Positions 53,296-62,610 of a stretch of DNA of 64,000 bases are shown piece after piece. The first letter of the stretch is position 1. Each line of letters begins with the position of its first letter. The translations under genes were made by a program, and so were the position numbers. The notes under the pieces are model-generated. The model was not told the origin of the DNA and did no database searches. It was given only the letters and a program-made list of their open reading frames with translations. The stretch covers positions 17,520-81,519 of the forward strand of contig JAIXYK010000040.1 of the NCBI GenBank assembly GCA_027490225.1. The letters run 5' to 3'. The DNA comes from Bacteroidota bacterium (GTDB taxonomy: Bacteria > Bacteroidota > Bacteroidia > M30B66).

Positions 53296-54531
53296 TTAAA
53301 CTATTTTACCATTAAGAATGGTTGTTTGGGTAAGGTTTGCTCCAAAAGAATAAGGTAAAAATGCGTAACCTGAAATAGCTTGTGTGATAAAAAGATTGGC
53401 TTTTTTGCCAACTGTAATGCTGCCATGCGTTTCGGAAATTCCCATGGCATAAGCTGAATTAATAGTTGCAGCATTGATGGCTTCTTCGGGCGTCATTCGC
53501 AGATTGATGCAAGCCAGACTCAATACAAATTGCATGTTTCCCGAAGGGCTAGAACCTGGATTATAGTCTGTGGCCAATGCTAAAGGCAACCCAGCGCTCA
53601 ACATTTCGCGGGCAGGAGGATTTTTGATACGAAGAAAAAAAGCTGTAGATGGCAGTAATGTTGGCATCGTGGAGCTGTTGAGCAGAACTTCCATTTCTTC
53701 CTGGCCAGTGTATTCGAGGTGGTCTACACTTAATGCATTGTGTTTTACGCCTACTTGAATACCGCCTGAATAATCGAGTTCGTTGGCGTGGATTTTTGCG
53801 CGAATGCCTAATCTTGCTGCTTTGTCGAGAATCTGGTCAGTTTCTTCTACAGTAAAAAATCCTTTATCGCAGAATACATCGCAGAAATCTGCCAAGTTTT
53901 CAGCTGCAACTTGTGGCAACATTTCGTCTGTAATTAGCTGAATATAAGCAGCACGGTTGCTTTTAAATGCTTGCGGAATGGCATGTGCACCAAGAAATGT
54001 AGCTTTGATTGTTAAAGGTGTTTCCGCTTGCAAACGTTTAATAACGCGCAGCATTTTGATTTCATCTTGAAGGGTTAATCCGTAACCACTTTTAATTTCA
54101 ACTGCACCTGTTCCATAAGATATAATTTCGTCGGCACGTCGTTTTGCTTGTATAAATAATTCATCTTCAGAGGTTTCTTGCAATCGCTTGGCTGAATTAA
54201 GAATTCCTCCACCTTTTTGTGCTATTTCTTCGTAACTCAGTCCATGAATTTTATCTACAAATTCGCTTTCACGACTACCTGCATAAACTATGTGTGTATG
54301 ACTATCACACCAAGCTGGGAATACCAATTTGCCAGTGGCATCGATGGTTTCTATGGCTAAATCGGGACAATTATCCATTTCGCCAAATGCAGCAATGGTA
54401 TCATTTACAATATGTAACCAGGCATTTTCTAAGATTGGAAGCTCTTGCATGGCTGCACCTTTCAATAATAGCGGAGAAATTGGACGCACCTGCACCAATT
54501 GCTTGATATTTTTAATGAGAAGTTGGCTCAT
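53296..54531 (-). CDS. hutI: Imidazolonepropionase
   Basis: 'VFPAWCDSHTHIVYAGSRESEF', 'IHANELDYSGG', 'ALATDYNPGSSPSGNMQFVLSLACINLRMTPEEAINAATIN'. Confidence 0.93.
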   Translation of the reverse strand: MSQLLIKNIKQLVQVRPISPLLLKGAAMQELPILENAWLHIVNDTIAAFGEMDNCPDLAIETIDATGKLVFPAWCDSHTHIVYAGSRESEFVDKIHGLSYEEIAQKGGGILNSAKRLQETSEDELFIQAKRRADEIISYGTGAVEIKSGYGLTLQDEIKMLRVIKRLQAETPLTIKATFLGAHAIPQAFKSNRAAYIQLITDEMLPQVAAENLADFCDVFCDKGFFTVEETDQILDKAARLGIRAKIHANELDYSGGIQVGVKHNALSVDHLEYTGQEEMEVLLNSSTMPTLLPSTAFFLRIKNPPAREMLSAGLPLALATDYNPGSSPSGNMQFVLSLACINLRMTPEEAINAATINSAYAMGISETHGSITVGKKANLFITQAISGYAFLPYSFGANLTQTTILNGKIV

Positions 54532-55572
54532 TTATTTTGCATATAAATCAACAAAAACAGGCATGTGGTCGCTGTAACCGCCTAAATATTTTTTACCACC
54601 ATATGTTCTGAAAGGCTGCATGGTACCGTATTTTTCGTTTTTTTCTAGGACGAAATCAGGTTTGAAAACTTGAGCACTTTTGAAATAAGTATGTAAATTA
54701 GCTTTTCCTTCTACAATGGCAGAAGATACGATAACTTGGTCTAAAAAGCCCCATTCGCCTTTGTATTGGTGACTGCCATGGGTTTTGCTGTTTTGCCAGG
54801 TCATTAAGTCATATAATTTACTTCCTTTTTTCGCAGTATCTCCTTCTGCTCCAAGTGCTTGGGTGATTGATTTATCTGTTGGGTAATCGTTAAAATCGCC
54901 AATCAGAATAATATTGGCATTGGCATCGCTTCCCTGAATAGAATCGCAAACCCGGCGAGCTGTTTTGGCAGCTGTAATTCTTTTTTCTTCGGTTTCAGCT
55001 TGACCACCGCTGCGGCTCGGCCAATGGTTTACCAAAACGTGCAAAGGAGTTTTTCCATTTACAGTTCCTTTTACGTAAAGAATATCACGGGTAGGTTTTT
55101 CCATATCACCTGGAAAAACTACAGGATAGTGCATGGTTTTTACCAATTTGAATCGGTCTTTTTGATAAATTAATCCTACATCAATGCCTCGTTTATCGGG
55201 AGAATCGAAATGAACAATTGAATACCCTTTGGCACCTAAATCTGTTTTGCTCAATAATTCATCTAAAACTTTGCGGTTTTCAATTTCAGCAAAACCAACA
55301 ATATCAGGCATTTGGCTTTTGCCTAAAGCATTTATAACTTGTGCAATGTGGGCGTATTTGGTTTCTAATCGCTCTTTTGTCCACTGAGATTCGCTGGTCG
55401 GCAAGTACTCTTGGTCGTCAATCTTTGGATCATCTTCGGTATCGAATAGATTTTCAACATTGTAAAACATCACCCTGAATGGAGTAATCTTTTTCTTTTT
55501 ATCGAAGCTTAACAATGTAATTGCCGAACTTAATAAGACTGCAGAAAGAATAAAAGCGAGTATTTTTTTCAT
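54532..55572 (-). CDS. Endonuclease/exonuclease/phosphatase family protein
   Basis: 'RVMFYNVENLFDTEDDP', 'DIVGFAEIENRKVLDELL', 'IILIGDFNDYPTDKSI', 'GGYSDHMPVFVDL'. Confidence 0.92.
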   Translation of the reverse strand: MKKILAFILSAVLLSSAITLLSFDKKKKITPFRVMFYNVENLFDTEDDPKIDDQEYLPTSESQWTKERLETKYAHIAQVINALGKSQMPDIVGFAEIENRKVLDELLSKTDLGAKGYSIVHFDSPDKRGIDVGLIYQKDRFKLVKTMHYPVVFPGDMEKPTRDILYVKGTVNGKTPLHVLVNHWPSRSGGQAETEEKRITAAKTARRVCDSIQGSDANANIILIGDFNDYPTDKSITQALGAEGDTAKKGSKLYDLMTWQNSKTHGSHQYKGEWGFLDQVIVSSAIVEGKANLHTYFKSAQVFKPDFVLEKNEKYGTMQPFRTYGGKKYLGGYSDHMPVFVDLYAK

Positions 55573-55582
55573 AAAGAGGGAT

Positions 55583-56566
55583 TTAACCTTTAAAATTAGT
55601 TTCTACGAATTGTTTGGCAAAGTAAGTAATGATTATGTCAGCGCCTGCACGTTTTATAGAAGTTAACATTTCGTTCATACTGGCCTTTTCATCGAGCCAG
55701 CCTTTTTCGGCTGCAGCTTTAACCATGGCGTATTCTCCGCTCACGTTGTAAGCAACGATTGGTAAGTTGGTATTATTTTTCAAAAGTGAAATAACGTCCA
55801 AATAAGCCAAAGCAGGTTTTACCATCAAGTAATCGGCTCCTTCTTGCTCGTCGAGTTGGGCTTCTATCAATGCTTCACGCTGATTTCCCGGACTCATTTG
55901 GTAGGTGAGTTTGTTGCCTTCTTTTGGAGCAGAATCGAGTGCATCTCTAAATGGACCATAAAAGCAAGAAGCATATTTCGCGGTGTAGCTCATGATAGCA
56001 AGTTGGTCAAATCCATTTTCATCAAGCATATTTCTTATAAAACCGATTCTGCCGTCCATCATGTCGCTTGGGCCGATGATATCAGCACCGGCTTTTGCTT
56101 GTGCAACAGACATTTTACCTAAAATATGCAGTGTTTGGTCGTTGTGAATTTTACCGTTTTCATATAAACCATCATGCCCATCGCTGGAATATGGATCCAT
56201 TGCAACATCAGTAATTACAGTGCAATCGGGCAATTCTTTTTTAAAGGTTGAAATTGCTTTTAGGTAGAAACAATCGGGATGATAACTATAAGTTGCATGT
56301 TTGTCTTTGTGATTTTCTTCAACAACAGGGAAAAGAATGAAGTTTACTAAACCCATTGCTGCGCAAGATTTCGCTTCTTTGATGGCTTCATCTATCGTAT
56401 ATCTGAAAATACCTGGCATAGAAGCAATTGCCACTTTTTGATTTTCTCCTTCTAACAAGAAGAAAGGCATTATTAACTGTGAAGGATGTATAAATGTTTC
56501 TTGCACCATACCTCTGATTGCAGCTGATTGACGGTTTCTGCGAGGTCTTTGAATATTTAATTTCAT
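55583..56566 (-). CDS. hemB: Porphobilinogen synthase (delta-aminolevulinic acid dehydratase)
   Basis: 'VITDVAMDPYSSDGHDGLYENGKIHNDQTLHILGKMSVAQAKAGADIIGPSDMMDGRIGFIR', 'DYLMVKPALAYLDVI'. Confidence 0.95.
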   Translation of the reverse strand: MKLNIQRPRRNRQSAAIRGMVQETFIHPSQLIMPFFLLEGENQKVAIASMPGIFRYTIDEAIKEAKSCAAMGLVNFILFPVVEENHKDKHATYSYHPDCFYLKAISTFKKELPDCTVITDVAMDPYSSDGHDGLYENGKIHNDQTLHILGKMSVAQAKAGADIIGPSDMMDGRIGFIRNMLDENGFDQLAIMSYTAKYASCFYGPFRDALDSAPKEGNKLTYQMSPGNQREALIEAQLDEQEGADYLMVKPALAYLDVISLLKNNTNLPIVAYNVSGEYAMVKAAAEKGWLDEKASMNEMLTSIKRAGADIIITYFAKQFVETNFKG

Positions 56567-56599
56567 TGGACAAAAATAGGTAGATGGTATTGATTTTTC

Positions 56600-56952
56600 A
56601 CCATTAAGAATTTAAGAATAATTATGTAAAAACTTGATTATTTCATGTTTTTTGTTTTACCATTAAGGGATTAAGAATAGTTAATGAGAAACTTAATTTC
56701 CTTAATGGTTTATATTTTTAACCATTAAGGAATTAAGAATAGTTAAGGAAAAACTTAATTTCTAAATGGTTTTTAATTTTAACCATTAAGGAATTAAGAA
56801 TAGTTAAGGAAAAACTTAATTTCTAAATGGTTTTTAGTTTTTACCATTAAGGAATTAAGAATAGTTAAGGAAAAACTTAATTTCTTAATGGTTTTTAATT
56901 TTTACCATTAAAGAATTAAGAATAGTTAAGGAAAAACTTAATTTCTTAATGG
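56600..56952. repeat. Six tandem hairpin repeats, period about 61 bp
   Basis: Units start at 56600 (degenerate), 56659, 56721, 56782, 56843, 56904; consensus ACCATTAAGGAATTAAG-AATAGTTAAGGAAAAA-CTTAATTTCTTAATGGT + T/A-rich linker; each unit is a near-perfect inverted repeat. Confidence 0.95.
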
Positions 56953-57222
56953 ATGATATTTTTTCTATTGTAAAATGAAGTAAACTGTATTTAGAAGTTT
57001 GATTTTTTGATAAGCTAAATCCTAATTTTTTTAAAATAAAAATTTGTTTTCAAAATCGGCCAATTCAATTTATTTTTATATTTGAAAAATACATCAGCTC
57101 ATAATTTTTATTTTATTTCTCATAATACTTATGAATTTCAATTTGAAAATGAAATTAAATATTTAGAAATCATAAGAAGAATTAAGCATTAAGATAATTT
57201 TTCACAAAAAATCCATCCAATT

Positions 57223-60200
57223 ATGAAGTATTTCTACGCAATTCTCTTATTTATCTCATACTCGTTTTCAATAGAAGCGCAGCATAACATTGAAAACACG
57301 GCACCGCCTCGTTGTTTTACAGATGAATATTTACGTGCAAAACGGGAATCTGATCCATCGTTAAAAACGCGAGAAGCTATTCAGAATATTCTTATACATC
57401 AACAAGCTCGTCCTGCTAATGATCGTTCGGTATTGACTATTCCTATTGTAATACATGTAATCTATTTACCTGGGCAAGATCAGTATCAGTATTACAATCA
57501 AATTTTTGCAGGTATTGAACATCTCAATGCTGCTTTTTCAAATTCTGGACAATACTATGATCCACTTGGGGTAAATACCAATATTCAATTTTGTCTTGCT
57601 ACAACTGGTCCCTCAGGTGAATTGACTTATGGAAGTGCCATTACTTACACCGAATCGGAACTTTCCAACGTAACCATTGAAACACAAGATGCTGATTTAA
57701 AAAACCTTGTTCGTTGGGATCCGAATAGATATCTAAATATTTGGTTGGTGAATGAAATTACCTCTGCTTCAGTTGGTAGTGGAGTTGCTGGATATTCTTC
57801 TTTTCCAACTTCTCAAGGATTATCAGACGACGGTATTGTCAATGAGATTTCCTTATTCGGGTCATCTATAGATAATTCCAAAGTCCATATTCACGAAGTA
57901 GGGCATTATCTCGGTTTATATCACACGTTTGAAGGTGGATGTACCAATGGAAATTGTCAAACCGATGGTGATCAAGTTTGTGATACTCCACCAGATAATT
58001 CTACGGCGGCCATTTTCTGCAATATCGCAACCAATTCATGTGATTCTGATGATGATGATTTAAGTGTGAATAACCCTTTTCGTCCTATTGCAAATGGAGG
58101 TTTAGGTGACCGTCCTGATATGTTTAGTAATTACATGGATTATGGCTATCAATTATGTCAATTTCAATTTACTAGTGGACAATCAGATCGTATGAATGCG
58201 GCATTAACAACGACTCGTTCCATTCTTCTCCAATCAACTGCATGTGCTAGTCCGTGTATGCAAAATCCAATTTATCTCGTCATGACAGCATTGAATAATT
58301 CCTTTGTTAATGGGATGACAGGGGTTTTTGGTGTGCAAGAAAATTCATACGCTACTTCATTTGAATGGACCGTGAACGATACCTTAATGAGTTCTACGGA
58401 ACAATTAATTTATCTATTTAATACTCCTGGTGTATACACTATTGAAGTTACTGCTTTTAATGGAGATCCTAATTGCACCACTTCTAAAAGCCAAGTATAC
58501 ATTGTTGGATGTTCTGCACAAGCAGCTTTTCAACTTTCTGAAGGACCTTATAATCCAGGAGATAATGTCCAAGCAAACAGCCTTGCATCTAATTCGCTTT
58601 CCTATGCTTGGTATTTAGATGGTAATCTCGTAGGAACTTCAATTAATTGGAATCAAACGTTTAATACTGTTGGAGGACATTCTTTGTATCTCGTCACCAG
58701 CAACGAATTGTGCAGTGATACATCCAACACTAGTTTCTTCCAAGTGGGTAATTGTAATTTATCGGGCGCTACAAAAAACTGGGTGTTTGTTCGTAATTCT
58801 ATGCGCTTTGAAAATGATACGGTTGTTTTCTTACCGCAAAACAGCCCAATAATGGATGTTAACACCGAAGTGACTTCTTCTATTTCGGATGCTGATGGGA
58901 ATTTGCTTCTCTTTTCTGACGGACAAAGAGTCTGGGATCGATATCATACCCAAATGCCTAATGGAATTGGTTTGATGGGAAATTCATCTTCTAGTCAGTG
59001 TGTATTGATTGTTCCACATCCAGGAAATCCGAATCAGTTTTATATTTTTACTAATGATGATTATGAGCACAATCTTGCCAATGGATTGCGTTATAGCATC
59101 GTAGATTTGACACTTAATGGTGGATTGGGTGATGTAATTCTCTCAACCAAAAACACACTTTTATTACTAGGTGGAAGTGAAAAATTAGCCGCTACTTGGC
59201 ATGCTAATGGTCACGATATTTGGATTGGAACCTGCTTATATTCTAGCAATTCGTATCTCGCGTATTTAATTGATCAGGATGGATTACACATTGACCCTGT
59301 TGTTTCAGTTATTGGAACAACCAATCGTCCTGATATGGGATTAGTTCCCTGTCTCGGTAATATGCGGTTTTCTCACGATGGAAATCGAATGGCTACATAT
59401 GTGGTTGCGGATAAAATAGTGATAGCAGATTTTAACAATGAATCAGGAGTATTTAGCAATGCATTAGAACTTCCTTTAAATTTTAGTGGTTCCGATCAAC
59501 CATTCGGAATTGAATTTTCTCCTGATAATTCAAAACTCTATGTAGGTCAATGGCAAGGTGGACAATTACGTCAATTTGATTTGGGATTCACTACCGAAAC
59601 TGAGATATTTTATTCAGCTTATGTGGTCGATGCTTCGCAATATGGAAGCTATGGACAATTAGTTTTGGGGCCTGATGGTAGAATTTATGTTTATCAAAAC
59701 GGTTCCAATCAAATCGATTATATAGCTCAGCCGAATGAATATGGAGCAGCTTGTAATTTTCAGCAATCTAATTTCTTGGTTAATATTTACTTCTCCAATC
59801 CAGGATCAAGTTTACCAAATATGCTTTCAGGTTATTTAAATGCGCATAATCCAGCCATAGCAGGTCCTAAAAACATTTGCAAAGGAGGGAATTCTTATTT
59901 GTATGGAATTACGCTCGCTTCAGCAGAAGATTCAACCGTTTGGACACATACTGGCCCGGGTGTTTTTATCGCGCAAAATGGTAGTACACAAGCAACACTA
60001 ACTAGTGGTGTAAATACTGGCACCGATGTGCTCATGGTTACTGTTTACGGTCGATGCGGAATTACATATGATACCTTGATTGTGAATACGAATTCACCAG
60101 AACCATTTTCAATTCCTGACACTGCTAATTTATGCGATACGCTTACCTTGTTTGCAGGAGAAGGATTTCTTTCTTACGAATGGAACAACATTTCAAATGC

Positions 60201-60984
60201 CGATACTTTAAATGTTACCAGTATTGGTGCTTATTGGGTAAAAGTAAAAGGCGTTTCTGGATGTTATATGACTGATACAACACAGGTTATTGACTATCCA
60301 GCAACGCAGCCTTTAAGTTTAGGATTCGACAAGTTTATTTGCAATCAACAAATTGTTGTATTGACAACCAACAATGTTTATGAAACTTACCTTTGGTCTG
60401 ATGGCTCTACTAATAGCAGTTTAACAGCCTATTTGCCAGGGATTTATTGGGTAAAAGTTTCGAACGGATGTAATTTAGATTTTCGAACGGATACTATTCA
60501 AATATATGTAACTGAAAGTACAGAAGATATAAATTTGAACTATAATGGTTCTGATTTGGTTTGTTCCAGTTCATTGCCTTTTGTTTTAAATGGACCTGCA
60601 GGCTATTTAACTTATGAATGGTCAACTGGTGAAACTACTCCAAATATTAACCTGAATGTTGTTGGACAATATTCAGTAAGTGTTACAGACAATAAGGGTT
60701 GTATTTTGCGCGATACTCTTTTAGTTGAGGTGTGTACCGGTTTAGGGGACAATCAAAAATCAGGAATACGGGTCTTTCCGAACCCGGTTAGTGAAAGATT
60801 ACTTGTTACTTCGGTAAGTAAAATTGATGCTGGCCCTATTCGATTATTTACTTATTCAGGAGCTTTGGTTTATGCTGGATATTGGAATGGAAAACAAATA
60901 GAAATTCCAGTAACTGATTTTGCCGATGGACTGTATTTACTACAAGCAGAAGGAGAACATATTAAAGTGTTGATTCAGCATTAG
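57223..60984 (+). CDS. Secreted M43/pappalysin-type metalloprotease with PKD-like and propeller-like regions and T9SS sorting domain
   Basis: 'HIHEVGHYLGLYHTFEGGC' HExxHxxGxxH, downstream 'FSNYMDY' Met-turn, PKD-like 'YLFNTPGVYTIEVTAFNG', C-terminal 'RVFPNPVSERLLV...FADGLYLLQAEGEHIKVLIQH'. Confidence 0.9.
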   Translation: MKYFYAILLFISYSFSIEAQHNIENTAPPRCFTDEYLRAKRESDPSLKTREAIQNILIHQQARPANDRSVLTIPIVIHVIYLPGQDQYQYYNQIFAGIEHLNAAFSNSGQYYDPLGVNTNIQFCLATTGPSGELTYGSAITYTESELSNVTIETQDADLKNLVRWDPNRYLNIWLVNEITSASVGSGVAGYSSFPTSQGLSDDGIVNEISLFGSSIDNSKVHIHEVGHYLGLYHTFEGGCTNGNCQTDGDQVCDTPPDNSTAAIFCNIATNSCDSDDDDLSVNNPFRPIANGGLGDRPDMFSNYMDYGYQLCQFQFTSGQSDRMNAALTTTRSILLQSTACASPCMQNPIYLVMTALNNSFVNGMTGVFGVQENSYATSFEWTVNDTLMSSTEQLIYLFNTPGVYTIEVTAFNGDPNCTTSKSQVYIVGCSAQAAFQLSEGPYNPGDNVQANSLASNSLSYAWYLDGNLVGTSINWNQTFNTVGGHSLYLVTSNELCSDTSNTSFFQVGNCNLSGATKNWVFVRNSMRFENDTVVFLPQNSPIMDVNTEVTSSISDADGNLLLFSDGQRVWDRYHTQMPNGIGLMGNSSSSQCVLIVPHPGNPNQFYIFTNDDYEHNLANGLRYSIVDLTLNGGLGDVILSTKNTLLLLGGSEKLAATWHANGHDIWIGTCLYSSNSYLAYLIDQDGLHIDPVVSVIGTTNRPDMGLVPCLGNMRFSHDGNRMATYVVADKIVIADFNNESGVFSNALELPLNFSGSDQPFGIEFSPDNSKLYVGQWQGGQLRQFDLGFTTETEIFYSAYVVDASQYGSYGQLVLGPDGRIYVYQNGSNQIDYIAQPNEYGAACNFQQSNFLVNIYFSNPGSSLPNMLSGYLNAHNPAIAGPKNICKGGNSYLYGITLASAEDSTVWTHTGPGVFIAQNGSTQATLTSGVNTGTDVLMVTVYGRCGITYDTLIVNTNSPEPFSIPDTANLCDTLTLFAGEGFLSYEWNNISNADTLNVTSIGAYWVKVKGVSGCYMTDTTQVIDYPATQPLSLGFDKFICNQQIVVLTTNNVYETYLWSDGSTNSSLTAYLPGIYWVKVSNGCNLDFRTDTIQIYVTESTEDINLNYNGSDLVCSSSLPFVLNGPAGYLTYEWSTGETTPNINLNVVGQYSVSVTDNKGCILRDTLLVEVCTGLGDNQKSGIRVFPNPVSERLLVTSVSKIDAGPIRLFTYSGALVYAGYWNGKQIEIPVTDFADGLYLLQAEGEHIKVLIQH

Positions 60985-60985
60985 T

Positions 60986-62386
60986 TTATTCTAACAAACT
61001 AGCTACTTTGCTGGTATATTCCATCAAGTAACGCTCGTCGTTGGCTTGATTGATTTCTTTGAGGTAATAAATTTTGTTGCCAGCCTGGAGAAGGCTATCT
61101 AATTGTTGTTGGTTGCAAAACTCTGCAATTGTAACATCAGGATTTGTTGAATTTTGATTCACTTTTACGGTAAACTGATTGGTCCACCAGCCACAAAGCA
61201 ACACTGATTTTTCCTTTATTTTGAGGTAATTTTGGTAGGAAACATCCGTAAAGTTTTGGCGGGTAATTCTTCGGCTTTTCTCCACTGCCAAAGGACCTGT
61301 AAAAGGATCGATGAAGATTTCCTGATTGGCAATGTTTAAAGTGATGGCAAATTGACTGTAATCGGCACCGCGGTCTTTGTTATTGAGGTTTACACCAATT
61401 ATAAACGGAGAAATAAAGAAAAGAATGTTGGCGATAATTGCGTTTCGGTAAGGAATGGGCTGGTCAGCAACAATTAATAAAAGAAAAGGAACAACTGTAA
61501 TTAAAAATGCAGATTTTTGAGGGTAAACAAAATAGGCAAATGTAAAAAGCGCCATGATGATGCACATGCCTTGAAGAAGTGAAGGTTGTATTGTATTGCT
61601 TTTGTTTTTTATTTTGAGGTAAACTAGATAGATGATTGCCAAGAATCCACTGGCGCCCCAAACGCCCAAGGAAAATTTGTAGGCAATTTTTGGTAAACTA
61701 GGATAGGGCAGAGGATAGGTGCCAAAAAATGAAATACCGTAACGTAAAAAAGCAGGAACAAACCAACCTACAGCAATTAAAAGCGTGGTAATTCCTATAA
61801 TTAAATTGCGTTTGAAGTTAATTGCTGAAAATGGATTTCCATTCATAAAGAAAAATCCAATGAGCACCGCGCCGGAAGTAATTCTGCATGCAATGGCGCA
61901 ACCTAAAAGAATTCCAGCAAGGAGTAGTTTTTCTTTTAATAAATAATAAAATGCAGCCAGAATAAAAGCCAAAGCCCATAAATAGTCGATGGTGTAAACA
62001 CTGCTAATCCAAATGATTGGAATGGATAAGAATATAAGCGTCCATACTAGGGCATTTCTGATTTTTAGAAATATGGCAGCTGCATAAAAATAAAAGGCTG
62101 CCATAAAACTAAACAAAGCACTAAGGCCATTAAAAAATAAAACAGGTGCATTGGAGAAAAAAGAAAACAAATATTCTTGCAAAGGATGACCAGGCAGTCG
62201 GGAAAAGGAATATTCACCCGTTTTTGCCATTAATTGTGCATTGAGAATAAGTCCCCAGCTATCGTCTTCGCTGCCGAACCCATCAAAAATATAAGGTAAG
62301 CGGGTGCAGATTACAAAAATGAACAATAAAACAATGTTGAGTTTTTTCACGCGGCAAATAAACGTAAATTTCAATTTGAAAAACAA
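60986..62386 (-). CDS. Polytopic membrane glycosyltransferase-like protein (GT39/ArnT-like); start may be GTG at 62350
   Basis: Many TMs with first-loop acidic motif 'FGSEDDSWGLILNAQLMAKTGEYSFSRLPGHPLQEYLFS'. Confidence 0.7.
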   Translation of the reverse strand: MFFKLKFTFICRVKKLNIVLLFIFVICTRLPYIFDGFGSEDDSWGLILNAQLMAKTGEYSFSRLPGHPLQEYLFSFFSNAPVLFFNGLSALFSFMAAFYFYAAAIFLKIRNALVWTLIFLSIPIIWISSVYTIDYLWALAFILAAFYYLLKEKLLLAGILLGCAIACRITSGAVLIGFFFMNGNPFSAINFKRNLIIGITTLLIAVGWFVPAFLRYGISFFGTYPLPYPSLPKIAYKFSLGVWGASGFLAIIYLVYLKIKNKSNTIQPSLLQGMCIIMALFTFAYFVYPQKSAFLITVVPFLLLIVADQPIPYRNAIIANILFFISPFIIGVNLNNKDRGADYSQFAITLNIANQEIFIDPFTGPLAVEKSRRITRQNFTDVSYQNYLKIKEKSVLLCGWWTNQFTVKVNQNSTNPDVTIAEFCNQQQLDSLLQAGNKIYYLKEINQANDERYLMEYTSKVASLLE

Positions 62387-62400
62387 TGTTACAATATGAA

Positions 62401-62492
62401 GGATGCTTGCGTGAGCGGGCGAGGCGGTAGCGCCGCATTTTTTGCGGCCTATGAGCCGAGCACGCGACCCGAAGGGGCACGCCCAAATTCAC
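62401..62492. repeat. GC-rich structured intergenic element
   Basis: gtgagcgggcgaggcggtagcgccgcattttttgcggcctatgagccgagcacgcgacccgaaggggcacgcccaaattcac; nested complementarity (gggcg/cgccc, gccgc/gcggc) and strong local GC contrast. Confidence 0.7.
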
Positions 62493-62610
62493 TTTCTAAA
62501 AAACATAAGCTGTTTCTAAGAATCTATACAGTTAAAATTTAGTGAATAACCCATCGCATTTTAGTTTTATTCCTGCGAAGTTTGACGTTAATTTGCGCCA
62601 AAATTTTATC

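Noticed and set aside
53296-54531. Complete histidine utilisation operon
   Set aside because: Only hutI is present; neighbours are hemB and an endonuclease-family gene, so no hut operon can be claimed in this window.
56600-56952. CRISPR array
   Set aside because: The inter-dyad sequence is conserved between units rather than unique, there are no cas genes, and the period is set by one repeated ~61-bp unit.
62283-62492. Minus-strand 69-aa ORF (MNLGVPLRVACSAHRPQKMRRYRL...)
   Set aside because: Created by the GC-rich element reading into the upstream part of the membrane-protein gene; likely spurious.
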